Part shown: positions 51,480 through 60,728 of the stretch, one piece after another | How the letters are laid out: every line of letters begins with the position of its first letter | Numbering within the stretch: position 1 is the first letter of the stretch | Assembly: GCA_035635555.1 (NCBI GenBank) | Contig: DASQAT010000059.1 | Location: 1-64,000 of the forward strand | DNA: 64,000 nucleotides | Direction of reading: 5' to 3' | Origin: Candidatus Dormiibacterota bacterium | Lineage (GTDB): Bacteria > Acidobacteriota > Polarisedimenticolia > Gp22-AA2 | Position numbers and translations under genes: made by a program | The notes under the pieces: model-generated | Told to the model about the DNA's origin: nothing | Databases searched by the model: none | What the model saw: only the letters and a program-made list of their open reading frames with translations

Positions 51480-54404
51480 ATGAGGACGACCTTCCTCCTG
51501 CCCGTCGTGGTCGCGGCGGCGCTGCTCTCCCTTCCCGGCCACGCCGAGCCGCTCTTTCCGAACACGCTCTCCGTCGTGGGGATCCGCGGCACGGACGTCG
51601 TCGCCGCCGATTTCAACGCCGACGGCCGGCTGGACTATGCCGTCACCCAGGAGAACACCCTGGCGATCGCGGTGGTGCTGGGCAGCGGCCGCGGCACGTT
51701 CTCGCGGCAGGTCCAGTACGAGGCCTACCCCCTCGACTCGATCGCGGTAGGGGACCTGAACGAGGACGGCCATCCCGACATCGTGAGCGCCGGACCGTCC
51801 AGGCTGATCGTGCTCCCCGGCCGCGGAGACGGCTCCTTCGAGGAGGACCTGGATTTCTTCGCCGGCATTCCGGTGATGGATGTCGCCGTGGCGGACCTCA
51901 ACGGCGACGGCCACCTCGACGTGGCCGGCGCCGCTCAGGGCGGAACCTTCTGTCCGACCTGTCCGGACGTTCCGGGGGATGTCGAGATCTTCCTGGGGCG
52001 CGGCGACGGAACGCTCGGCCCCCGGACCATCATCAAGGAGGGCGATCATCCCGACGCCGTCGCCGTTGCCGACCTGAACGGCGACGGCCGGGCCGATCTG
52101 ATCGCCGGCAACTCGTCCTCGAACGACGTGTCGATCTTCCTCGGCGACGGCCACGGGGCCTTCGCACCGGAGATCCGGATTGCGACCGGCCCGTCGCCGG
52201 CAGCCCTCGCGGTGCGCGACCTGGACGGCGACGCCCGGCCCGACCTGGCGGTCGCCGATCGCGGCGCCGGACCGGACTTCGCCGGTGATGTCACGCTGCT
52301 TCGCGGCCTGGGGGACGGGACCTTTGCCCCGATGGGGCGGATCGGAGTGGAGGGGGCCGTCCTGGACATGACTCTCGGAGACTTCGACGCCGACGCCATC
52401 CCGGATCTGGCCCTCGTGGTCGGGGGCACGGACATCGCGCTGCTCAACGGGCACGGAGACGGCACGTTCGGGCCGGAGAGGAGGTTCGTCGCCACGGGCG
52501 GCACCATCCGGATCGCGGCGGCCGATTTCAACGGGAACGGGCGGGACGACGTCGTCATGACCGGCACCCCCCGGCAGGACGTGTTCGGACCGGACATGGG
52601 ACTCCTCCTCGACCCCGAGGGTGCGACGTTCGGAGCGCGCTCCCGGTTCACCGCCGGTCGCGTCCGCTCCGCCGTCTCCGGGGATTTCGACGGTGACGGC
52701 CGCGCCGACCTGGCGGTGGCGAACGGCGGCGTGTTCACCTGCCAGCCGATCTGCGGCAACACTCCCGGAGACGTGTCGATCCTCCTGGGCGCGGGGGACG
52801 GGACGCTCGCCGCCGGTTCCGCGGGCTCCGTGGGGACCGATCCGTCGTCCCTGGTGCGGGCCGATCTCGACAACGATGGCAGCACCGACCTGGCGATGGC
52901 CAACGAAGGCTCGGACGACCTGTCGATCCTCTTCGGGAGAGGGGACGGCACGTTCGCGGAGACACGCCTGCCCGCCGGGGCCGTGCCGGTGTCCCTGGCC
53001 GCGGTCGATCTCAACGGCGACGGTGCAATCGATCTGGCCGTGGCCGACCGGGGCCGGCCCGGCGCGGCACCGGGAGGAGTCTCCCTCCTGTTCGGCGGCG
53101 GGAACGGCTCGTTCACGGCGGCGGCGCCGCTCTTCGCGGGCGCGGCGCCGTCCGCGGTCGCCGCTGGCGATTTCGACGGAGACGGGCGGCCGGATCTGGC
53201 GGTGGGGGAGAGCCAGGATCAGGAGTTCTGGGTCTTTCTCGGCAACGGCGACGGTACTTTCCGGCCGCCGGTCCGTTCGCCCGGTTTCCCGCCTTCGGCC
53301 AGCGTCGCCGTGGGGGACTTCAACACCGACCCGAAGGAGGATCTGGCGGTGTTCACGCCATTCGACGACATCTTCATCTTCTACAGCCGCGCGAACGGCG
53401 CCCTGTCTGCCCCGACGATCCTGCACTGGTACGACGGGACGTTCGTATCCCCTCCTCCCGGCGGAACGGCGGCGACGGCGCCGGTGCTCGCGGCGCCCTC
53501 GCCCGTGGGTCTTTCGGGAATCGTCGCCGACCTGAACGGGGACGGCCGGGACGACGTCGCGTCGGTGCTGCCCGACAAGGGCCGGCTTCAGGTGTTCCTG
53601 AACCGGGGCGGCGGCTCGTTCCTGTTCCGCGGCCCCTTCCTGACCGGGGACACTCCCACGGCGCTCGCCTCGGCCGACTTCAACGGGGATGGGCTCGGCG
53701 ATCTCGCCGCGGCGCTCGCCTCGGGGAGCGGCTCCGTCCTGCTCAACAGCGGCTCGACGGACGCCGACGGGGACGGCGTCACCGATCTGGGCGACAGCTG
53801 CCCGGACCTGGCGAACACCGATCAGCACGATACCGACCACGACGGCCTGGGGGACGCCTGCGACGACTGCCCGACCGTGGCCGATCCGCTCCAGGCCGAC
53901 CTCGACCACGACGGACTGGGGGATGCCTGCGACAACTGCCACATCCTTGTGAACCAGGATCAGGACGATTTCGACGGCGACGGGGTGGGGGACGTGTGCG
54001 ACAACTGCATCGGCAAGACGAACCCGGGCCAGGAGGACTGCGACCACGACGGCATCGGCGACGCCTGCGACCCGTTCTCGTTCTGCAACGGCTTCCCCGG
54101 CGAGGAGAAGGTGATCGATATCTTCATCAGCACCTCGAGCGATCTCGGCAAGGGGTCCGGGACCGTCACCTGGGGCACGTCGATCGAGACCGACCTCGTC
54201 GGCTTCAACGTGATCCTCTACGACACGCAGGGGAACAGGATCCAGCTGAACACGGTGAGGATCCCGTGCGAGCAGTGCATCACGGGTGGGACCGCCACGT
54301 ACGCCTTCCCCGTTCCGAAGCACAAGAGCGGGCGGAACGTGTTCATCGAAATGCTCCGGAGGGGCTTCCCGACCCAGGTCTTCGGTCCGGCGGTGAAGCG
54401 CTGA
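51480..54404 (+). CDS. Secreted FG-GAP/VCBS and thrombospondin type 3 repeat protein
   Basis: About 974 residues. Signal peptide to GHAEP; about a dozen FG-GAP/VCBS repeats of the form DFNxDGxxDLAV (residues about 25-760) that should fold as beta-propellers with Ca2+ loops; then thrombospondin-3-like Ca2+ repeats (DADGDGVTDLGDSCPD, DTDHDGLGDACDDCP, DLDHDGLGDACDNCH, DFDGDGVGDVCDNC; about 760-870); then a C-terminal beta-domain with no recognised sorting signal. Likely a surface or secreted adhesin-like protein. ATG chosen for the adjacent signal peptide. Confidence 0.82.
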   Translation: MRTTFLLPVVVAAALLSLPGHAEPLFPNTLSVVGIRGTDVVAADFNADGRLDYAVTQENTLAIAVVLGSGRGTFSRQVQYEAYPLDSIAVGDLNEDGHPDIVSAGPSRLIVLPGRGDGSFEEDLDFFAGIPVMDVAVADLNGDGHLDVAGAAQGGTFCPTCPDVPGDVEIFLGRGDGTLGPRTIIKEGDHPDAVAVADLNGDGRADLIAGNSSSNDVSIFLGDGHGAFAPEIRIATGPSPAALAVRDLDGDARPDLAVADRGAGPDFAGDVTLLRGLGDGTFAPMGRIGVEGAVLDMTLGDFDADAIPDLALVVGGTDIALLNGHGDGTFGPERRFVATGGTIRIAAADFNGNGRDDVVMTGTPRQDVFGPDMGLLLDPEGATFGARSRFTAGRVRSAVSGDFDGDGRADLAVANGGVFTCQPICGNTPGDVSILLGAGDGTLAAGSAGSVGTDPSSLVRADLDNDGSTDLAMANEGSDDLSILFGRGDGTFAETRLPAGAVPVSLAAVDLNGDGAIDLAVADRGRPGAAPGGVSLLFGGGNGSFTAAAPLFAGAAPSAVAAGDFDGDGRPDLAVGESQDQEFWVFLGNGDGTFRPPVRSPGFPPSASVAVGDFNTDPKEDLAVFTPFDDIFIFYSRANGALSAPTILHWYDGTFVSPPPGGTAATAPVLAAPSPVGLSGIVADLNGDGRDDVASVLPDKGRLQVFLNRGGGSFLFRGPFLTGDTPTALASADFNGDGLGDLAAALASGSGSVLLNSGSTDADGDGVTDLGDSCPDLANTDQHDTDHDGLGDACDDCPTVADPLQADLDHDGLGDACDNCHILVNQDQDDFDGDGVGDVCDNCIGKTNPGQEDCDHDGIGDACDPFSFCNGFPGEEKVIDIFISTSSDLGKGSGTVTWGTSIETDLVGFNVILYDTQGNRIQLNTVRIPCEQCITGGTATYAFPVPKHKSGRNVFIEMLRRGFPTQVFGPAVKR

Positions 54405-54414
54405 GCACGTTCCT

Positions 54415-56163
54415 CTACTCCAGGCCCGCGACGACCACGCCGCGGGGCGCTCGCACCCGGTAGACGAGGTCAATCTCCCTTTTGGCACCCTTCGGGACCG
54501 GGACCTTCCAGGTCAGGATGCCAGGCTCGTTCGGGTCGCTCGCGGCGCCGACGGTCGTCGTCTCGTCGTCCAGGGCGATCTCGATCCGCTCGTCGTCCGA
54601 CACGGGGATGCGGTCCTTCACCTCGATGACGCCGTCGCGGCCGAGATGGTTCTCGAGGGTGGTGACGAAACGATAGGCGACTTCATCGTCCTTGCCATGC
54701 CGCTCCACTCTCTTCTGGATCTGCTTCCTCTCAGCCTTCAGGCGATCGTCGGTACCGAACGACAGGGCGAACTCCTCGCCCGCCGCGCGCCCCACCGTGA
54801 CCGAGCTGCCGACGAGGTCGCTCCCCACGAAGTGCTGCACCTTGCCCTGGAGGATCGGCACGTCTCCCGGCAGCTTGACCGTCGCGACCAGGAAGACTCC
54901 CGGGACGATTTGCGGCACGGCTCGGTGCTCGATTTTCGCCTGCATCTCGCGTGTCGCGATCAGGTGCTTGTGCGGCTGCCCGTCGCTCGGGATGTCCAGC
55001 GGGCCGGGCAGGATGAATGTGACCGCCGCCTCGTGGCGGTCGGCGCTGGCGAGGGCGAACTGGATTGGAAGGGTTTTCGCCTCGTCCGCCAGGGTGGCCA
55101 CATCGGTGTCGCGCGCACCGTGGATGACAGGATTGCCGTCCGTATCGACATCGGCGACGCCGGGCGCCAGCCTCAGGACGTCCTGATGGTTCCTTCCAAG
55201 GATCGGCAAACTGTCGATGTACTCGCTGTTGAATGAAGTCAGGGTCGAAACGACCCGCTGCGGCAGGGTAAGGTTGAGCGACGCCAGCGCGGGCAGGTCG
55301 ATTCCGGCGGACGGTTGCGTCGTGGCCAGGGTGACGGCGACTTCCTTCCAGTCTTCACCCGTGGTCTGGAAGACCTGCGCCTGCCAGGAAATTTTCACCT
55401 CTTCTGTGGCCGGGTCGAGGCGTGCGTCGTAGAGCGGCTGCCACGTGGCGCCCGTGGCGAGGTAGGAGGCTCGCAAAGCCAGGTCACCTCCCCGGGGTGC
55501 CGAGACCATGACGGCGGCGGTCCAGCGCTGGATTCCCCCCTGGGAGACCATCTGTGACTGCTTGCCCCGCGCCACCTCGAGCCTCTGACCCAGGTCTCGC
55601 TGCTTCGTATCCAGGGAACGCTCCTCCAGCGACAACGCGTCGAGCCGTGATGAGAAGAAGTCGAACGCCTTCTGCCACGATTCGACGGCGAAGCCTCTTG
55701 TCAGGACGTCCTTGGACGATCCTTGACCGCCCGACGCCTTGAGACCACCCAGGAACTCGCGCAGCGCGGCGATCGATTGCCGGCGGTCGTTGACCAGGGA
55801 CATCTGGTGGTTGAGATCGTCCAGCTCACGCTCGACCTGCCGGTACTCAGGCGTCAGGCTCGGCTGGCGGAACTCCCTCTGCACCTCGACTCCGCCGATC
55901 TCGATTCCCGCGGAACCGGTGCCGTTGACGCGCACTGAGTCGGGATCGGCGACCGAGGGGAGGCCGCTCAGGATGATCCTGTGGCTGCCCGGCGGCAGGG
56001 TCAGGCGGGTCTCGCGCGTGACCAGGGCGGCCTGGCGGTACACGGTCACCTCGACGACGCGCGATTCGGGGGTGAACTCGGCGGCTAACGTGGCGCCGGT
56101 GAACGGCGCGGCGGCGGACAGCAGCAGAAGCAGGACGACCGGTCTCATCACAAGCATGGGCAC
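54415..56163 (-). CDS. MuiA/DUF4139-family protein with a TonB plug-like insertion
   Basis: 582 residues. Signal peptide (about 1-27), DUF4140-like N-domain (VVEVTVYRQAALVTRETRLTLPPGSHRI), a coiled coil (about 110-200) and the DUF4139 region (WTAAVMVSAPRGGDLALRASYLATGATWQPLYDARL onward). Between about residues 303 and 352, just after WKEVAVTLATTQPSA and its LP-strand, lies a segment (VSTLTSFNSEY, DSLPILGRNHQDVLRLAPGV, NPVIHGARDTDV) that looks like the plug of acidobacterial Oar-like TonB receptors. Family function is poorly known; in some enterics a homologue was linked to mucoidy. Confidence 0.82.
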   Translation of the reverse strand: MPMLVMRPVVLLLLLSAAAPFTGATLAAEFTPESRVVEVTVYRQAALVTRETRLTLPPGSHRIILSGLPSVADPDSVRVNGTGSAGIEIGGVEVQREFRQPSLTPEYRQVERELDDLNHQMSLVNDRRQSIAALREFLGGLKASGGQGSSKDVLTRGFAVESWQKAFDFFSSRLDALSLEERSLDTKQRDLGQRLEVARGKQSQMVSQGGIQRWTAAVMVSAPRGGDLALRASYLATGATWQPLYDARLDPATEEVKISWQAQVFQTTGEDWKEVAVTLATTQPSAGIDLPALASLNLTLPQRVVSTLTSFNSEYIDSLPILGRNHQDVLRLAPGVADVDTDGNPVIHGARDTDVATLADEAKTLPIQFALASADRHEAAVTFILPGPLDIPSDGQPHKHLIATREMQAKIEHRAVPQIVPGVFLVATVKLPGDVPILQGKVQHFVGSDLVGSSVTVGRAAGEEFALSFGTDDRLKAERKQIQKRVERHGKDDEVAYRFVTTLENHLGRDGVIEVKDRIPVSDDERIEIALDDETTTVGAASDPNEPGILTWKVPVPKGAKREIDLVYRVRAPRGVVVAGLE

Positions 56164-56179
56164 CTTCCCTTTCGACAGC

Positions 56180-57992
56180 TCACTTGTCGGTCAGTTCCTC
56201 GATATCGAGATCGATGACTTCGTCGGTCTCCCCGCCCTGGACCCGCGGCGCCCGGCGGAACCGATCGAGCACCGGATGTCCCCTGTACAGGGGCGCCAGG
56301 TCGGCGACGATCTCGTAGATCTCCCCGTCCAGGATCGTCTCGTTCAGGCCGCAGCTCCGCGCCAGAAGCAGGACCCTGTCGAAGTCGGCCGGGTCGATCG
56401 TGATGGCGACACCGATCACCTCGTCCCCCGGCTCGATCACCTCCAGGAGCCCGGCGTCCATCAGCCCCTGCGCCACGTCCGACTCCACGTCGTTCACCGG
56501 CAGGTCGAATTCGCGTCGAATGACCATGATCCTCTCCTTCTTTGCATCTTGAGATGCGGGTGCTCGTCCCGGAGAGTCAATGAAGCGCAGGGGGACCCAG
56601 CAGTCGTTCTCGTCGATCCTGGCCCACGATTCGTTGTCCCGCTCGAAGTGGTCCTTGACCTCCGTCTCCGTTCCCGCGGGCAGCCGGCTGAACTTCGCGG
56701 GATCACCGGCGACATCCGGGAATTCCCAGCAGCGCAGCGTGAGCATGCCGGGCGGCGGAGCAAGGAGGCTCTTCTCCGGCTCATCCTCCACGAGGATGAC
56801 GTCGGTGTCCCGCCCGCGGCCGCTGCCGGCCGCCGGCTCCGAGTCGGCCGGTGACTCCTCGCGGGGCCGGCCCAGGTACATCTCCAGCCAGCCGAGCTCA
56901 CGGGAGCGACTGTCATCGGGACCGAATTCAAGACCGGCCAGCTCGGCCAGGACGGCGGGGTCGTCCAGGTCACGGAGGGTGGCCACGGCAGCCGACTGCG
57001 TCGGAGCGTTCTCCTGGGTCGGGGGCTCCCGCAGGATCTGCAGCGCGACGCGGATGCGAAGCGAAGGATCGACTCCTTTCGAATCGCCGAGGGATTCGAG
57101 GGCGGTGGCGCGAACGTAGGAATCACCGCGGGAGGTGGCCAGCTCATAGATCCGTGCCGCGGCCGCCGGATCGTCGAAGTGCCCCAGAATCCCGGCGGCG
57201 TGCCGCTGGAAATCGGCGTGGGGCGAACGGCTCGCCTCGAGGGCGGCATCGAGTGCGTCGCGGGAATCGGGCCAGCGCGCCAGAGCGTCGAGGGCCATGA
57301 GGCCGGCATTCGAGCGGGAGGCGCGGGCGGATCAGGAATGGGACGACCTCGGGGTCGCCGATGAGGGTGAGGGCCCGGATGGCTGAGGTGGCGAGAGACG
57401 CATCCTTCCCCCGGGCTAGATCGAGGAACGCCTCCGTGTCATCCCGGGAACCGTGCCGCACCAGCGCGATCATCAGATTCGCCCTGACCCAGGGGCGATC
57501 TTCGTGCCGCCAGGCGTATTCCATCTCCGGCAGCGCCTCGAGATCGGTGTGCTCGCTGAACCAGTGAATGGCGGAGGATCGAAGATTGGGCGACCGGCTC
57601 TTCAGAGCATCAAGGAATAGAGGGGCGAGGATCTCGTCGTCATGATCCGCCAGCTCGTTCAGCAGACGATAGGTGATGAAGTCGTCGGTCTCTGTCCGGA
57701 TGAGCGACCGCAACGACTCGAGGGTCCGCCGAGCGTCCCGGTCCGAATTGCCGGCATCCGTGGCGAAGAGCGGCTCGAGGTCGAAGTAGGCGCTCTCCGC
57801 GACCGCCCGCTTTTCGGCCGGGGTGCCGGTCCACAGGATTCGAAGGGCCTCGTCGACCGGGACCCAGGAATCCATGCGGTCGGCAGGCGTCGAATCCCCG
57901 AGGCAGAGGGACGCGAGGACGGCAGGGAGGAGCAGGACGACGATCGTCGCGATTCCGGAGACTTGTCTGTGGGAGGAAGGGTGGACGCGCAT
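56180..57992 (-). pseudogene. Secreted HEAT-repeat protein, interrupted by a frameshift
   Basis: Upstream part: ATG at 57992 with GAGG spacing, signal-like helix (VSGIATIVVLLLPAVLASLCLG) and HEAT repeats to GDPEVVPFLIRP. At about 57320 the frame changes: the other frame reads ARASRSNAGLMALDALARWPD without loss and continues to 56180. The join falls in a GC-rich run, so one base is probably missing or extra. The downstream part adds more HEAT repeats, an SH3-like segment (about WEFPDVAGDPAKF) and an acidic tail. No enzyme motif. Could be an intact gene with a sequence error. It reads leftward, 16 bp from the MuiA-like gene, so the two may form an operon. Confidence 0.75.
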
Positions 57993-58188
57993 CGAAGACC
58001 TCACGGATCCGGCGAAGTACACGCTCTTCAAGAATCGTACGCCTCGATGCCGCGACCTTCAGGGAAATGCGAAGCGGGGCGCGGGGGAAGTGCGGCGCCC
58101 CATGCGGGCGGGAATCCGCAGGCGCGGACTCGAGCGGAGGCGGTCGACTCGGCTGGCGGCTACCGGTCCGGAATGGGATTGTCCGGCG

Positions 58189-59754
58189 TCAGCGCCGGGG
58201 GACGCGGTCCTCGGGGTCGGTCGCTAGCGAGCCGGCGGGGGAGACTCCGTGGTGGCCGATCTCGGCGGTGAGGGAGGCGGCGAGGACACTGTGCTGGCGG
58301 CCGTAGGAGAAGTAGATCACGAAGCCGATGATGAGCCAGCCGATGAGGCGCAACCAGTTTTCCGACGGCAGGGAGAACATCAGGAGCGAACAGAGGGCGA
58401 TGCCGAGGATCGGCGTCCAGGGCACGAACGGGGCGCGGAACGGTCTCGGAGCGTCGGGATTGGTGCGGCGCATGATCAGGACCGCGGCGCACACCATGAC
58501 GAACGCCAGGAGGGTTCCGATGTTCACCAGCTCGGCCAGGATCTTGAGAGGCACGAATGCCGCTACGGTGGCGACGAATATGCCGGTCAGGATGGTCGAC
58601 TTCCAGGGTGTGCGGAAGCGGTCATGGACAGCGCCGAAGAAGCTCGTCGGCAGCAATCCGTCGCGCGCCATGGCCAGGAACACGCGCGGCTGGCTGAGCA
58701 TCATGACCAGGAGGACCGAGGTGATGCCAGTGACGGCCCCGACGGAGATCAAAAACCGTGCCCAGGGAACGCCCGCCTGCCGGAAGGCGTCCGACACCGG
58801 GGCATCGATGTTGATCTGGTTGTACGGCACCATGCCGGTGATCACGGCCGCCACGGCGATGTACAGGATGGTGCACAGGACCAGGGACGTAATGATGCCG
58901 ATCGGCACGTCGCGCTTCGGGTTCTTGGCCTCCTCGGCGTGCGTCGAGACCGAATCAAACCCGATGTAGGCGAAGAAGATCACCGCGGCCCCCGCCAGCA
59001 TTCCAAGCGGCTCGCCCCCTGTGCCCGTCTGACCGAAGATCGTCTTGCCGAAGAACGCGATCCCGGTCAAACCGTAGGGAGCGAACGGATGCCAGTTCGC
59101 CGGGTTGACGTAGAACGCCCCGACCACGATGACGAATAAGACGATGGCGAGCTTGACCATGACCATGAAGGCATTGAAGCCGGCGCTCTCCCTGATGCCG
59201 ATGACCAGGATGATAGTGATGATCCCGGCGATCACGATGGCCGGCAGGTCGAACCAGGCCCCTGTCGTCACATAGTGGCCGGTCGAGGAATCCTTGTCGA
59301 AGGGGGCGTTACTCAAAACGTACGGCAGATGGATGCCGAGCTGGTCAATGAGTGCCTGGAAGTAATGCGACCAGCCGTGCGCCACGGTCGCGGACGCGAC
59401 CGCGTACTCGAGAATCAGGTCCCACCCGATGATCCAGGCGAACAGCTCCCCCATCGTGGCGTAGGCGTAGGTGTAGGCGGAGCCGGCCACCGGCACCATC
59501 GATGCGAACTCGGCATAGCACAGGGCGGCGAAGATGCAGGCGATGCCCGACATCACGAACGACAGCATCAGGGCAGGCCCGGTCTTGTCGTGGGCCGCCA
59601 CGCCGGTCAGGACGAAGATGCCGGTGCCGATGATGGCGCCGACGCCGAGGCTCGTCAGCGCGACCGGGCCGAGGACGCGGCGCAGCCGGTGCTCACCGGC
59701 CATCTCCTTCATGAGCGTTTCGTAGGACTTGGTCGCGAGCAGTCGGTTGGCCAT
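58189..59754 (-). CDS. APC-family amino acid permease
   Basis: 521 residues with 12 or more membrane segments; N-terminal LGPVALTSLGVGAIIGTGIFVLTG is the substrate-binding first helix of the APC superfamily, followed by AALCYAEFASMVPVAGSAYTYAYATMGE. Resembles cationic amino acid transporter-like permeases of bacteria. Start at 59754 is placed after a GAGGGGGCC ribosome site. Housekeeping-type gene unrelated to the EPS locus as far as can be seen. Confidence 0.9.
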   Translation of the reverse strand: MANRLLATKSYETLMKEMAGEHRLRRVLGPVALTSLGVGAIIGTGIFVLTGVAAHDKTGPALMLSFVMSGIACIFAALCYAEFASMVPVAGSAYTYAYATMGELFAWIIGWDLILEYAVASATVAHGWSHYFQALIDQLGIHLPYVLSNAPFDKDSSTGHYVTTGAWFDLPAIVIAGIITIILVIGIRESAGFNAFMVMVKLAIVLFVIVVGAFYVNPANWHPFAPYGLTGIAFFGKTIFGQTGTGGEPLGMLAGAAVIFFAYIGFDSVSTHAEEAKNPKRDVPIGIITSLVLCTILYIAVAAVITGMVPYNQINIDAPVSDAFRQAGVPWARFLISVGAVTGITSVLLVMMLSQPRVFLAMARDGLLPTSFFGAVHDRFRTPWKSTILTGIFVATVAAFVPLKILAELVNIGTLLAFVMVCAAVLIMRRTNPDAPRPFRAPFVPWTPILGIALCSLLMFSLPSENWLRLIGWLIIGFVIYFSYGRQHSVLAASLTAEIGHHGVSPAGSLATDPEDRVPRR

Positions 59755-59865
59755 CTGGCCCCCTCGTGGTGGTGGACGCGCCCTGGGGCGGATGCCCCGG
59801 CCGTGGCGCTGGAAGCCTACCATCAGTCCGTTCCCGCGCGGAGAGGAAAATCCGGTCCCGGCCGG

Positions 59866-60564
59866 CTAAGCGAGCCCCGCCATGCGCGCCAGACTCCGAA
59901 GATCCGGGACCTCGGCATCGGGCCGGGCGGTGGCGGGAGGGGTGGCGCCCCTGCCCGGTCTGCCGTGGCGGCGGTTGACCCACACGGTCGCGAAACCGAG
60001 GCTCTTCGCTGGCGCGATGTCGTGGAACAGGCTCTGCGCCACGTGCAGGACCCGTTCCGCGGGTGCGCCGAACCGGGCCAGCGCCCGGCGGAAGTTTTCC
60101 GCGGACGGCTTGTACGAGCCGACCTGTCCGGCTGTGACGACCCAGTCGAACTCGATGCCGAGCGATCGCGTCGTGCCGGCGAACAGGTCGTCGTCGATGT
60201 TGGAAATGACCGCGAGACGGTACCTGGTCTGCAGCGCGCGAAGCGCGTCCCTCGTGTCCGCGAACGGCGGCCACTCCGGAAGCGACGCGCCCAGAATGCC
60301 GCGCTCCGCATCGTCCGGAGTGAAGCCGAACCGCAGCCCCAGCCCTTCGACCACGTCCCGCAGGACGACGGCGTAGGGACGATAGGGCCCCGCCTCCGCG
60401 TCGGTTTCCAGGACGGCGAAGGCCTCGAGCAGGGTGTCGTCCGGCACGCGGTGTCCGTGGCGCGCCAGGACCGCGCCGAGCGCCGAGAGGATGCCGGTCT
60501 CCCAGTCGATGAGAGTCCCGTAGCAGTCGAAGGATAGAATCTCGAAGGATTCGAAATCGAGCAC
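59866..60564 (-). CDS. HAD-superfamily haloacid dehalogenase-like hydrolase (type II)
   Basis: 232 residues with LSFDCYGTLIDWETGI (catalytic Asp nucleophile), AVISNIDDDLF (motif II Ser-like), YKPSAENF (Lys) and HVAQSLFHDIAPA. Matches the L-2-haloacid dehalogenase branch. It runs leftward from a GTG at 60564. The natural substrate is unknown; many such proteins are phosphatases. The 111-bp gap to the permease holds nothing notable. Confidence 0.87.
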   Translation of the reverse strand: MLDFESFEILSFDCYGTLIDWETGILSALGAVLARHGHRVPDDTLLEAFAVLETDAEAGPYRPYAVVLRDVVEGLGLRFGFTPDDAERGILGASLPEWPPFADTRDALRALQTRYRLAVISNIDDDLFAGTTRSLGIEFDWVVTAGQVGSYKPSAENFRRALARFGAPAERVLHVAQSLFHDIAPAKSLGFATVWVNRRHGRPGRGATPPATARPDAEVPDLRSLARMAGLA

Positions 60565-60613
60565 CGGGATCGCGCTCCCGGGACGAAGGTATCACGCCTG
60601 CGGCAGATTTCCG

Positions 60614-60642
60614 TTGACTGGTCCCGGGTTCTGACGTAATTT
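60614..60642 (+). promoter_or_regulatory. Sigma70-like promoter for the serine protease
   Basis: TTGACT (60614-60619), a 17-nt spacer and TAATTT (60637-60642), about 85 nt before the ATG at 60729. Confidence 0.5.
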
Positions 60643-60728
60643 CCGGGAGCCTTCGAACACGCCGAGGATCACCATGATGTGCGCGCGTCGTCATCCGCAT
60701 CCAACCCCCATTCTCACAGGAGGTGTCG

